A stretch of 64,000 bases of DNA from Vicugna pacos. Lineage: Eukaryota > Chordata > Mammalia > Artiodactyla > Camelidae. Within the stretch, counting starts at the first letter, position 1, and every line of letters starts with the position of its first letter. A program made the position numbers and the translations under genes. Shown here piece after piece: positions 24,231-35,615 of the stretch. The notes beneath the pieces were generated by a model. That model worked only from the letters and a program-made list of their open reading frames with translations, was not told the DNA's origin and did no database searches. Location of the stretch: positions 14,207,136-14,271,135 of the forward strand of contig NC_133014.1 in assembly GCF_048564905.1 (NCBI RefSeq), written 5' to 3'.

Positions 24231-26685
24231 ACAAAAAAAAAAAATCCACATATTGAGCAAAATGAGGAAGACAGCATCTCCTTCGTTTGTGGTGTCCTCT
24301 CCCCATCTTTCTCCTTGTAGGTCGTGGTGCTGAGCACGGAGTGTTCCCAGGGTGGCATCAACAGCCAGGTTACATCCGGCATGCAGATTCTCCCTGCCAG
24401 TTTTGCAAATGTTCCCCCATTTTATTTCTTTACTTGCTCAATCTCTCTAAACTTAGAGCTGCTTTCTACTTTTCTACAAAATGGGATTAACTATATCAAT
24501 GGGATTGTATGACAAAATGAAAATAGAGTATCCTTCGTAAGACTTTGTCTTATGTTTCTAATTAGGTTAAAAGACATCAAAGGAAAATATTACCAACTCC
24601 CTTGCCTTCACCAGCGTGAATGCCGATGTGAATCCATCTGAACGTCGTGGATCTTAACTCACCTGCAGATACACCCGCTCAATCTGATGAATCTAATGTA
24701 ATGTTCAAGAGATTATGATCAACTGCATCACACATTATTGTAACAATAAGCAGATCTCACTTCTTTTGTTGTGATTACTTGGTTGAGTTTTTCACTGTTA
24801 CGTTGTTTTGTTTTCAGTGTATTAAGACAAGCACACCAGTATCTTACTTGTCAACAACTGTTTGGCATCCGAGAGACCATTCACTACCGCCAGGGAGCAG
24901 CTCACATCACAAGTGAATTTAGTTCACTATTCTAAAATCTTTTCCCAGAAAGCAGCTAAGTTCCACTGTAAAAATCCTGTGTTCCTAAGATAAGAAAGAG
25001 CTGTTTTATTAAAGAACCAAAGTCTTTTTTCTATTGATAAGCACGTCCTCAGGAGATTTGATCCCAAACAGAATGGTTTTCAGTGTGCAGTGTTACCAAG
25101 AGCCCTTCAGGAAAGTTGTGCTATACAGGATTGCAATGATGCATGAATGGCTGAGAATTAGAAAAGAAAATGGAATTTTGATGTCAAGGTAGCATTCCTT
25201 TTTAGAATTTAGAATGGCTTTGAGGTTTTTCCTGTCTCCCTCAATTTTACTCTGAAGTCATGAAAATAAAATTTAGCTTATTCGATTTTCATAAACTATA
25301 GATGAGATATTTTAAGACTTTTTAAACGTCTTTTTCCTAAAGAAAACAATACTTAAAGTTTACATTATACCTCAGGCATGAATTCACGGTCCATAGAGGC
25401 ATTTGGTGAATCAATGTTAATAAACGTAGCATCAAATATTCATAACTGTTGAAGTAATATCTTATTAAAAAGCTTATGTTCTTTTCCTTTCATTGTGAGA
25501 ATCAGTTTTTCCTCATTTGTGGAGATTCCAAAAACAGAAAAATGGTATCAGAAACTGTTAACACGGGTTAGCCCCACCAGAATTTTTTAGAATGTTAATC
25601 TACTGGGATGCCAAGGTATCAGTGTAAAATGTCACAGAGAAGAGTTATTCCACATTTCCATAGGCAGTTCATCACAAAATTGTAAACGATAGTCTTTTCT
25701 TCTCCTAACCATGGAAAGACAATAAAAACCAAGTGAATTTAAAGCAGTGGTAAAAAGTACACCCACCTTAACACACAAAATCACCTTACTTAAGCCATTT
25801 CTGTAGAGTGTAATTCTCTGCACATTTAAATATTGCAAAATCGGTTGTCAGGAGTTGCAGGCACTGGATATTTTGATTCTGAATAATGCATGATATAATG
25901 TTTGCGTAACTAGAGATTTGCTTGATTTTCCAAAATGTTAACCCTTTCTGATGGCTCCCATGGAGTCATCTGGTTCTGAGAGTTTCAGAAAAGATCAATA
26001 ATTACTGAAAAGTGTGAAATATTTTGCCAACATAAGATTGTTAGCATTAAACCAGACTTTCTAGTTATATTTATGAATTCCTCTGTTTTCATACAAGTGA
26101 GTAATTAATGATTCCAAATTATAAATAATGCTTGTGGGTAGATGCTGGTTGTTGTCAACGGAGCATACACACTCTTCATCTCAACAAAATCCTAGTTTTC
26201 TTCATGTATTGTCTCTTCCAAGAGATGCTTTCTGCTTCAGGTTAGGCTCTGATTGGTTTAAACTTACCACAGCGGTCAAGTTCATCTTACCCGTAATTGG
26301 TTTAGGCATGGAGATACCATAAAATTTGGACCAACAGGATGTGAGGATGAGTATTCCAGGGGGTTATTTGGAAGGTTTCTGCACAGATCAGTAGCACACA
26401 AGAGATATGCGCGGAGAGCTAGAGTCTCTCTTTCTGCCTTATACTGTCACCTCTGCATATGGTTCCTGGAACAGCCACTCTCCTGTCATGAGGGAAACCA
26501 GCATGGAGATGACAGAGCCTAACACTGAACAGAAACCAGATGAAGCCAGAGATGATTTACATAAAATAACAAAGTGAGCGTGGTAGCTTCAACCATCAGC
26601 TCCCAGCAGTCCAGAATGAGAATTTGGAAGGTTGTGAAAAAGGAAATAGAATGATTAACGTTCATGTCTTAAATGTAGAATCTTC
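24231..26685. other. Unassigned unique DNA
   Basis: No confident repeat or gene. Confidence 0.5.
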
Positions 26686-26699
26686 TCAGCAACTTTTAA

Positions 26700-26865
26700 A
26701 GTGCTTTCTTACATGTCATTACATTTTACTTTTCTTAAAACACACATAATTTTTCTACCATTCCATTGGCAACGAAATTGAAATTCTGAAGTCTTATACG
26801 AATGATCTAAGGCCATACACATTGGACACATGGTCAAGACTGGAGCCCACGACTTCAAACTCTGG
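26700..26865 (-). mobile_element. MIR SINE relic
   Basis: The plus strand shows the MIR antisense order: a TACATTTTACTTTTC block, GAAATTGAAATTCTGAAGTC, then GATCTAAGGCCATACAC (compare MIR 'cccaaggtcacacagc') and GACTGGAGCCCACGACTTCA (compare 'gagctgggacttgaaccca'). Heavily diverged. Confidence 0.5.
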
Positions 26866-26946
26866 AAGTAATACTTTTTCTACTTCCCTATGGTGGGAAT
26901 AGAATAAAGAGAAGAATTCCAGTTGACATTATTGGTTCTTAGTGGA

Positions 26947-26985
26947 TGCACTGACTTGTCAACCACTAAGCCAAAGAGGAAGAAA
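26947..26985 (+). repeat. Left arm of perfect 39-bp inverted repeat
   Basis: Begins TGCACTGACTTGTCAACCAC. Its reverse complement occurs without mismatch at 27343-27381. Neither arm matches a repeat I know. Confidence 0.95.
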
Positions 26986-27342
26986 AAATCATAATCACAA
27001 TGGAAAAACAAGAACATGCCATCTTTCGTACTGGGGCAGTTCTTTGAGCAAGACACCCCCACCATTAACATCCACTTTCACGGGCTGAACAAGCCTTTCC
27101 CAACTGCTTTGTTTCATGTTTCAGTCATCCTTCACTTCTTAACGTCCGATCTCCTGGATTCTTTCTCAGTATCTCCCCTCTACCATCTTGCATTGTATCT
27201 TCCTTATTTAGTCTTTCAATTTTCTTTGCAAGTGTTCAATATCCCATCTTTTCTGTCCATCTTAGTTTTTAATGTATAATTAGTTCAGCTACCTTAGAAG
27301 CCGTTTGCTCTGAACTATGTGACTTGAACATCTCTGCGTGCA
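26986..27342. other. 357-base spacer of the inverted repeat
   Basis: Unique-looking DNA between the two arms. A plus-strand frame covers it but the protein is hydrophobic noise. No terminal-repeat transposon of this type is recognised. Confidence 0.5.
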
Positions 27343-27381
27343 TTTCTTCCTCTTTGGCTTAGTGGTTGACAAGTCAGTGCA
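27343..27381 (-). repeat. Right arm of perfect 39-bp inverted repeat
   Basis: Exact reverse complement of 26947-26985; similarity stops on both sides of the arm. Confidence 0.95.
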
Positions 27382-30280
27382 GACAAGGATATTGTGTTTT
27401 AATAAGAAACGTTCCTGCCTGCCTTTGATTCCCTATTTGCCTCTGGCTATACAAGACACCGACTCCACATTCTTTTTGTCATTCCAGGAAGACACGGAGA
27501 GCTGAGCACTGGGGATTGCTTTTGAGTAACTGTTAACATTCTCACCCTATTAGTATGCCGCAAGCAAGACTTTGGAGAATGAGCCCACCGTGAGGGGCAC
27601 CACGTGATCTAATCAGCTTTGGCTCACAGGCCAGGTGAGACGCCTCTCTCCAGGAAGGCATGCAAATCATGCATTATTCAAGTCAATCTTTAGTGGAAAA
27701 GAAAAATCAAACGACTCTCTTCTCGAAGGATCACCCTGTGGTAATATTGAACCACAAATATTTCCTATCCCCAAATCTTCCCTTGTCTGTCTTACAAATC
27801 AGCCTTATTTTGCCATCAGTTACTCTGTGGAGCAAATCCAATCACGGGCAACTTTAGTGCAATGATTGCTATTTCGGCTACTGCCATTTACCCATCTCCA
27901 TTGGGGCTGGCTTCGAAACATCATGGCTCCAACACTCACTCAGTCTCATCTCCCTTCAGTTCCACCCTGCGAAGGTTTCCCCTCTGCCCATTGCCAGAAG
28001 CGAGAGGATTTTATCTGCTTAAGTCCTGCCGGAGGGCATACTGGAAGGAATAGGATGTTCTATGGCTGCTCCCATACTGCCTCTCCGCCAGCATCAGGTT
28101 TTGGTGCCTACACCCAATCTGCATCTAAGGATGCTAGAAACCGTCTGCCTCTGCCTTTGCCAGTTGCTAATCCCCTCAATCTGAGCAGCAATGAGGGCTG
28201 TTTGGGTCTGCGTGCTGAAGCTGTTGGTCTTTGGGTCTCCACCGAACAACCTTCTATAGTTTCTGAAGTCAGGAATTCGACAGAAGCATAGCTACCACCC
28301 CCGTCTCTATTGAGTTATCCATTTCAGAATTTCTCACCTGGGCCTCATTACCTGGTAGACAGTCCTAACTGAGAAGGTAGTGGCAGTCATGACATACTTC
28401 CCCATCTCCTATTTACTACAGAAGTCCCTAAACCCACAAGCAATAAGGAGCTTCCCCACATAAAGCATAGCAATTTTTTTTGGAAAACTTAATGTTTTTC
28501 CCAGTTCAGTGAGCACTGCCTCCATCCCATGGCCTTTTACTTAACAGCGAGTGGTACCAGGGTCTGCCTGCGAGTCCTGACGCTCAGCCAGCTGTAGCTG
28601 GGGAGAAAATGCCAATCCCTGATATCTCAAGGAGAACCAACTGACCAATGTTCTCTGGATTTTAGGAGACACCCAAACTGTGGGGCCTTCAGTCCTAAAA
28701 CAGGGGACAGCCTGGACAGCTGGGCAAAGCTGCCCACCCTACCTGCTCGCATTCATCTTCAAATTTCATGAATAGATACGAGCACACGGACAAGACAGTC
28801 AAAGCTGGACACAGGCTCTCCCAGACATTCTCTCCCAAAGGACCTCTTTCCCCTTCCAGGTCCCTCGACTGGTGTCAAAATCCAGAGGACCCCTTCTGGA
28901 ATCCAAGGTACCTTGAGAAAATCTGCTCCAGGAATAAATTAGCAGTTGACGTGGTGCCTCCTTTTATTCTCAGGGGTGAGCTGTCACTCATGACATTTTA
29001 GTCTTTGGGAGACTTGAGTAACAAAAGAAATCTCAACCTTACCTTATTTAACCTTTAAGCAACTCTACTTTCAGCTTCCTGGTGTCCCAAATATATTATA
29101 ATCATTTTAAAAGCAGAGTGCTTTCTGTATTCTTTACTGTTACAGCTAAATTTTGCTTTGTTTTGTATTTTCCAGCCCATTTGATGTATTTGTCAAAACC
29201 AGCTTATAAACATATATTTTCCACCCACAAGTATCCACAAGCTTCCTCAGGAGCCTCGTCTCATGAATGTAAAGCACAGCGAATTACAGAAAGAGTGCCT
29301 TCCCATGCACAGAACAATTTATTCTGCCTCATTTTTTTCTTCCCGCATCGCACCTCCTTCCCTGTGCCAGAAACAAAGTCTGCTGCCTCCGTTAATCCAT
29401 CACCAACTTTTTTTTACATATTTCTCCCCACCGCGGCCTTGCTTATCAGACTCTCAGGATGCTTTCTGATACGCGGTCTGTTTCTAACTGAAATGTATTG
29501 CATTTATATTGGTGACTAAAATTGCCAGTGCACGTCCATAAATAAACTCATTTCTTAAGCATATTTCATTGGAGCAATTGATGTTTTATTTAACCTGGAC
29601 AAGACAGATAACTGCTTTGTTACTGAACAGCGTTGTGCTATGGTCAAGACAATTTTGATGCTAGTGTATCTTATTTTTTTTTTGCATTTTCAACTACCCC
29701 ATCCTCCCAGGCGCGGTACCATACAGGCATTTTGAGCAAGGGAAGCATTAATTTTTTTCAAGCAACTGTGGGGAAATTATTCTATCTGTCATCAAGGTCT
29801 TTCTGATTTCTCCAGACAGCACCTGTCTGCTTTGATTGCATATGAGAATCCTGCTGGGTTGACAACATATTGTGAAACCAAGATTGGAAGAAAGGAGAGA
29901 AGACAGAGGGTTGGCTGGATAATTTTTAAGAGGCATTTGCAGAGTTGATAACTGGTTGGTTTACCCTGATCCCCCGCCTTCTCTAAAAGTCACTTGGCAT
30001 AGATTAGGGGGCCTTTTAAACAATTATCTTTGTTATCACATCACCCTTTTGGAAATATAAAAACTAACAAATAGGAAGACTCTTTGAGAAGAAAGTTTGT
30101 CAATTATTTAAAACAGAAAATATGTATATTGGAATAGTCTCTTCCGGAAATGGAACATTCCTAATTCCTTCAATGTTCCTTATGCAAGATGTATGTATGT
30201 GTGTGTGTGTGTGAGTGCATCTGAGAGCTGAATTTGAGACGCAAAATCAAGAGGAACATAGAGTAATATAAATACATATA
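27382..30280. other. Unassigned DNA, GC-richer from 27.5 to 29.0 kb
   Basis: No known repeat was matched. A 141-codon plus-strand frame at 27866-28291 contains no domain I recognise and overlaps frames of similar quality, so I do not call a gene. The higher GC and absence of LINE words suggest an old LTR-type or unique segment. Confidence 0.4.
30190..30216. repeat. Short (TG)n microsatellite
   Basis: A run of about nine TG units after GTATGTATG, directly upstream of an L2 relic. Confidence 0.85.
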
Positions 30281-30284
30281 TTTT

Positions 30285-30545
30285 ACTATATATATTTCTT
30301 TGGGGAAGACTTCTCCGATCTCCCTAAGATTAATCCCTCTCGTATAACCCCTCACAACATGTATTTCTTATTTACACCCTTTGTCGCAATGTAATTTCAC
30401 ATTTAGCCATGGGATGTGGTGATTAATGGCCCTTCTATCTTTATACTGTAAACTCCTAGAGAGCTTGGGTTATTAAAAATGGCATGCAGCATCTGGCGTT
30501 AATACTAATACTTGTTTAATGAAATTAAGTATCTATTGGTTGAGT
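30285..30545 (+). mobile_element. L2 LINE 3' end relic
   Basis: Follows the L2 3' UTR: GACTTCTCCGATCTCCCTAA, CCCCTCACAACATGTATTTC, TACTGTAAACTCCTAGAGAG and an ending ATTGGTTGAGTGAA. Landmark order and spacing agree with L2. Diverged, noncoding. Confidence 0.65.
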
Positions 30546-31035
30546 GAAAGTGGATACATTCATGTTTTGGATAGTTATACCTCTCTGTTCTCCCCTTAAA
30601 ATACAGTGTGTCCAGAGCTGAAAATGTGAAAATGGAAGTGACACGGCCCGTGCAAACTGGCGCACGAGCTGCTTTGCTTCTAATGATGCTTCTCCTGGAG
30701 CTCGCTGATGGCTAACCCGTACCACACAGCTAGCTTACGCCCAACCGTATTGCACGTTCATGTGAGTCCATCTATTTTCCTTGGCCCATTACGCTACTCA
30801 CCAGGATTCTGTCTTTACTGAAACATTAACTTAAATTCTCATGGATTCAAGCCACAGCGGCTGTTGACTCCCATCAGTCCTTACCGTACTCCCTGTCTTC
30901 AGAGCTGTATCTATCCGCCATACCTGGCCTATTTGGAATTTTCATATGTAGTATTAGAGAGTCGTGCGTCACAGTTCCTCTCTAAAACATGACTGTAATT
31001 CTTTTTGTGGGCCCTGGCTTATGGTACCACATCAT
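30546..31035. other. Unassigned DNA
   Basis: Nothing recognised between the L2 relic and the MLT1-type LTR. Confidence 0.45.
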
Positions 31036-31039
31036 TATC

Positions 31040-31430
31040 TATTATGGACTGAATGGGGTCCCCACCCCCAACTTCATGTCTTGAAATCCTAACCCCTAGC
31101 ACCTCAAAATATGACTGTGTTTAGAGATTGGGCCTTTAAAGGCATATTAAATTTACCCCGAGGCCCTTAGGGTCTTCCCTTATCCAATCTGATTGGTGTC
31201 TTCTAAGAACAGGATATCAGGACACACTTGAGAGATCCCAGAGGCAGTCCTGCATCTGAAGGAGCAGAAAGAGAAGAGTCACACACCAGCCAAGGAAGGA
31301 GGCCTCAGAGGAAACCAACCCTGGAGACACCTTGATTTTGGACCTCTAGACCCCAGGACTACGAGAAAGTACATTTCTGTCGTTTAAACCACCCAGCCTT
31401 TGGCACAGTCACGGCAGGTCCAGAAGTCTG
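31040..31430 (+). mobile_element. MLT1-type MaLR LTR fossil
   Basis: Starts TATTATGGACTGAATGGGGT and runs through AAATCCTAACCCCTAGCACC, AGATTGGGCCTTTAAAG, GGAGGCCTCAGAGGAAACC, ACACCTTGATTTTGGACCTC and GTCGTTTAAACCACCCAGCC, the expected order of an MLT1 LTR. About 390 bases, near full length for the family. A solo, ancient fossil; no internal region seen. Confidence 0.85.
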
Positions 31431-32065
31431 ATACGCTGGTCCATCCGCTGGCTCAGAGAGAAACGTCAAAGTTCTCATTCGTGATTCAGTCCCTTCTTCA
31501 TCTACTGCATCTCATTAATCACAAGGTACTGCCATCACACCACATCGCACAAGCCTTTGGGCTCTGCCTGTCTCTGTTCCTCATGTCATTTCACCTTCAG
31601 TGCTGAGACATGGCTCATGCCAACAATCTCGCAGACGATTTTCTTGACGCAACCATCCCTCGGCTCTAGGTCTTCTTTCAAAACATCATAAATTAAATGG
31701 GACCCTCTTCACTCTTTCCTCCCATTTAAAGGTTTTTAATAAATGTATTATATTTAAAAAAATCTCCTTTGCCTATTTTCCCAATTATCAGAAGAAGAAA
31801 ACCCTTCATGCTTTGGTCCGTCTTCTTGAAGGAACCCCTACTGCCCGTTCTAAGTCCCTTCACGCACCATATCCTAATTCCAGAAACAGCCAGTTACACG
31901 AAGGCCCCCTAAATGTCACAGGGTTTCACGGCACCAAGGTTTTGTTCATACCTCCTCTGCCCCAGGCTGACTGGCTTAGAAAGGCCACAGTGTATGTCAC
32001 GCAGTTCCCTACTCTTCAGCTCTTTAGCTAAGAGGGCTTTCTGGTTTATGAGTTTCCACAGAAGG
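31431..32065. other. Unassigned DNA
   Basis: No repeat or gene recognised; pyrimidine-rich on the plus strand. Confidence 0.45.
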
Positions 32066-32069
32066 TCCC

Positions 32070-32255
32070 ACATTTCTTTTATATAACGGTCTCTGAGTTA
32101 TACCTGTTCTTGCAACTCTTCCTCCACAACTAACCTGTGCGCTCCTAGAAAAGAAACAGAATGCAATTCATTTCTCTTTGTTTTCTCTGATCCCTAGCGC
32201 AGCAGCTGAAACAAAGGAGAGGGCACAATTCATTGCTGTAGGACTGAGTTAACTT
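32070..32255 (+). mobile_element. L2-like LINE relic
   Basis: CTGTGCGCTCCTAGAAAAGA and TTGTTTTCTCTGATCCCTAG followed by CAGCAGCTGAAACAAAGGAG resemble the L2 3' end ('gctccttgaga...', 'tatccccagcacctgg'). Degraded. Confidence 0.45.
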
Positions 32256-32329
32256 AAAGACCTGTCTTCAGCAAAGAAAATAGGAACCAAACAGATACTG
32301 GGCAAAGCGAGTCAGTGGGGAGGTTGACG

Positions 32330-32720
32330 CTGGTGACTCCCGCGCCTTTAGTCACAACATCCAGGTGGCATTAAATTCATCAACATTAAAGAGATGCACA
32401 AAGGCTTAGAACTCGGTGGGTCCAGCTGCGTGTGCTGTCATGCGCTTCTGTATTAGAAAGCGCTCCCCGTGTGCCTGGGCTGCCAGCTCCGCGCACAGCC
32501 CACGGCGGGCAAAGCTGGCTGCGGTGGGGACGCAAGGCGCCCTCCCAGGTGACAGCCGCGCTGGTCACCGTCCGCAGTGACGCCGCGGCCGGGTGCAGCC
32601 GCCACTCTCGGTGGCTCAGTGAAGCGCGCGCGAGTCAGGGGGTCTCATGCGGTGACTCTCCTCCAGGTTGGGCATCGCCTTGAGGTCTAGTCCCTGCGTC
32701 TCTGGCTGCGGGTCTAGGCT
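32330..32720. promoter_or_regulatory. Small isolated CpG island
   Basis: Between 32401 and 32640 I count about 26 CpG in 240 bases, with clusters such as GACGCCGCGGCCGGG and GAAGCGCGCGCGAGTC, in a neighbourhood that is almost CpG-free. It is not part of a recognised LINE, LTR or SINE, unlike the CpG-rich L1 5' UTRs elsewhere in this window. A TGACG half-CRE word is present near 32578. It could be an orphan CpG island serving as a promoter or enhancer for a noncoding RNA. No coding exon or clear splice donor was established. Confidence 0.6.
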
Positions 32721-34170
32721 GAAGCAACAATTCGTCTTCACAGCCCAGTGGTCACACCTGAATTAACACAGTCTAGCACAAGGGCACTGAAAAGGGCAGT
32801 ATGCCCTTCCTGCCCTTCTCGTTTTGTTGCAAACGGACCTGAAGGCTTCCTAGGAACAGCTCTTCACTGTAAACATGCTGAAAATACTAAGCTATATGGA
32901 AAACAAAACAAAACAGAAGAAGAAAAGAACATGAAATTCGTTTGTGTGTGTGTGTGTTTGTTTCTTCTGGTTACATTCTCTGACTTAGGAAACATACGGA
33001 GAAAGTCAAATAACACGTAAGAATGATGAATTCTGCGTATACTGCATCCATGATTGAGGTTTGGTGAGAGGTCAGAATATGGAAGATTCCACTTTTAACT
33101 AGTTATGGGTCATGAAGCCACGTGTCCCACACCTGAGCACTGTGTTTCTGCACAGAGAGCTGCAGCTATAACCAAAAGGGCAAATCACCACAATAGTTCT
33201 TTGTGCAGAGACTAGAGTTAGAAACACAAATAAATCAAAGAAAGAACACGTTGCCACAATCCAAATATGACATACGCTTAGTATGTTATTTTTTCACACC
33301 ACTGTAAAAATAAAATGAGTCGTACTATTTTCGGTCAAAACCTTTGCCCAGATACTAAACCAGTTAAGAAACAGAGGCGTGGCAAGGGCACCCTGGAAAT
33401 GAAATCACATGTCTGCGCTAAGCTTTACACAGCACAGCCTCCTTACATTATAAATTGCATCTCCTCTCTCTATTTAATGTTTTATAAAGCTTGTATAAAT
33501 GTATATCATGTGAAACATGACATCTTAAATTAAATAATGTTTCCTGATTGCAAATGAAAAAAAAATGTAAGTTTGAAGGTAAAATACAAGCAGTATTATA
33601 TTTTTATGTTGAAAAGCATTCACTATCTGCATAACTCTTTCCTTTTTTGTTATACAGGACTTTATCATAATAATGCCAGCCTAACCCTATGTTAGAAATG
33701 GCTTGGCAACTCTAGAATCACTAAAAGAACTCTCTTCATTAAATGAATTTCGGATTTGGAATTTTCTTTTCAATCAGGAAATGACTGACTTGTCTTTTTG
33801 TATCATAATCATCTATTCCTTACAAAAATGATTTAAACGTCGAATACGCTAGATGGTAAATACACTGCTGTAATAATGGTTTATTAGTGACTTATTACAT
33901 ATTTTTTTAATACACTGAGAGATCCACAGGTAGAAGGCTCAGTAGGAGTCTAAAGTTACACTTTCTTACGAAAAATACCTTAAAGGAAATAAAAGTTTTA
34001 AATTGGCATAAGTGAAAACCATAGGCAAAATGACGGTTTTTTTTGCATGGTGAAGACCAAACTTGGAGCCCAGCTGCCCACCAATATGCAAAGCACTACT
34101 TCACAAAATATTGCTTCAGATTATGGTTTCATGACTCCCTGCCCAGTGTTTCATTTTGTGAGAGACAAGG
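32721..34170. other. Unassigned DNA with short (GT)n
   Basis: A GTGTGTGTGTGTGTTTG run lies at about 32943-32960. Otherwise nothing recognised. Confidence 0.5.
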
Positions 34171-34174
34171 GAAT

Positions 34175-34380
34175 GTAAAGAGCTTGGAGTTTGAAGTTCC
34201 AGTCATATGAGTTTAAATAGTGATTCTGTAACATATTTCCATAATCTTTCAGCCTTTTATTCTTATAATTATTAAAGTGAGGCTAAAAGTATCATCCTTG
34301 CAGACTTGTATCAAGATAGTTAAACGAAATGTAAGAAAAGCTTATGAATACAAATCTTGCCAAGAAGCAGTTATTATTGT
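34175..34380 (+). mobile_element. MIR SINE relic
   Basis: Follows MIR in order: AAGAGCTTGGAGTTTGAAGT, TTTAAATAGTGATTCTGTAA, CATAATCTTTCAGCC, ATTATTAAAGTGAGGCTAAA and AAGCAGTTATTATTGT. Diverged. Confidence 0.55.
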
Positions 34381-34387
34381 AATAATG

Positions 34388-34520
34388 AGGTAACGTTTGA
34401 TTTAGTGAAACCTCCATACTGTTCTCCGTGGAGGCTACACCACACCACAGTCCCACCAACAGCGGGAGGGTTCCCTTTTCTCTACACCCTCTCCAGCTTT
34501 TATTACTTGTAGACTTTTTG
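34388..34520 (-). mobile_element. L1 ORF2 piece, left part of rearranged L1
   Basis: The plus strand has GTCCCACCAACAGCGGGAGG and CTACACCCTCTCCAGC, the complement of the ORF2 'gttggtgggactgt' and 'gctggagagggtgt' landmarks. It ends at GTAGACTTTTTG, immediately before sequence on the opposite strand. The 3' UTR expected to its left is missing. Confidence 0.8.
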
Positions 34521-35600
34521 AAGAGAAGATGATTTAAGAAAACAGAAAGATACCCCTATGCTCTTGGACTGGAAGTGTTAATATAATTAAAGTGGCCATA
34601 CTACCCAAGCAACCTACAGATGTGATGTGATCCCTAACAAATCCCATGGCATCTTCCCCAGAACTAGAACAAATGTACAAATCCTAAAACAAACAAACCA
34701 TAACATTTATATGGAACCACAAAAGACCCAGAATAGCCAAAGCAATCCTGACGAACAAGGACAAAGCTGGAGGCATGAGCCTTCCTAGACTTAAGACAAC
34801 ACTACAAAGCTACAGTAATCAAAACCGTGTGGTGTTGGCACAAAAACAGACATATGGAATAGAGCAGAGAGACTAGAAATAAGCCACAGATCTATGGTCA
34901 ATTAATCCTCCACAAAGTAAGAAAGAATATACAATGGAGAAAAGACAGTCACTTCAACTAGTGGTGCTGGGAAAACTGGACAGCTATGTGTAAAAGAATG
35001 AAATTAGAATTTGACACAATATTGTAAAATGATTATAAATCAATAAAAAAAAGTTAAAAAAATGAAATTGGAACATTCTCTAAAATCATATGCAAAAATT
35101 AACTCAAAATGGATTAAAGACCTAAAAATAAGACCAGATATTATAAAACTCCTCGAAGAAAACATAGGCAGAACACTCTTTGACATAAATCCCAGTAATA
35201 TTTCTTTTGGAACCATCTCCTAGAATAATGGGAATAAAAGCAAAAATAAATGAGATCTAATTAAACTTAAAAGCTTTTGCACGGCAAAGGATCTCATAAG
35301 CAAAATGAAAAGACAACCTATTGAGTGGAAGAAAACATATGCAAATGATGTAACTAACAAGGGACTAATTTCAAAAATATATAAACAGCTCACACAGCTC
35401 AATATTAAAAAAAACAAACAATTTAATCAAAAAATGAGCAGAAGAGCTAAATAGACAATTCTTTGAAGAATATATACAGATGGCCAACAGGCACATGAAA
35501 AGATGTTCAACATGGCTAATTTTTAAAGAAATACAAATCAAAACCACAATGAAGTGTCACATCACATTGGCCAGACTGACCATCATTAAAAAGTCTACAG
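34521..35600 (+). mobile_element. L1 ORF2 segment, inverted relative to its flanks
   Basis: Reads on the plus strand through TAAAGTGGCCATACTACCCA, AAGCAATCCTGACGAACAAG, TGGACAGCTATGTGTAAAAG, GAAGAAAACATAGGCAGAAC, AAAGGATCTCATAAGCAAAA and ends CATCATTAAAAAGTCTACAG. Its right end is the sequence that should abut the left neighbour (34388-34520), and its left end would fit next to the right neighbour. It is therefore an inverted internal block of one minus-strand L1. A 51-base L1 insertion sits at 35010-35060. Confidence 0.8.
35010..35060 (+). mobile_element. 51-bp L1 3'-end insertion
   Basis: The terminal sequence of the L1 at 35616-36291 (in reverse, TTGACACAATATTGTAAAAT then an A-rich tail) interrupts L1 ORF2 sequence. 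It is flanked by AATGAAATTAGAA (34997-35009) and AATGAAATTGGAA (35061-35073). An extremely 5'-truncated L1 copy. Confidence 0.8.
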
Positions 35601-35615
35601 ATTCATGCAATTTTA
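35601..35615 (-). mobile_element. L1 ORF2 sliver with target-site duplication
   Basis: ATGCAATTTTA at 35605-35615 is the left copy of the target-site duplication of the younger L1 on its right. It is the broken-off end of the ORF2 block that resumes at 36292. Confidence 0.7.

Noticed and set aside
27866-28291. 141-codon plus-strand frame as a possible gene
   Set aside because: No recognised domain, competing frames in the same interval and no supporting splice or promoter signal.
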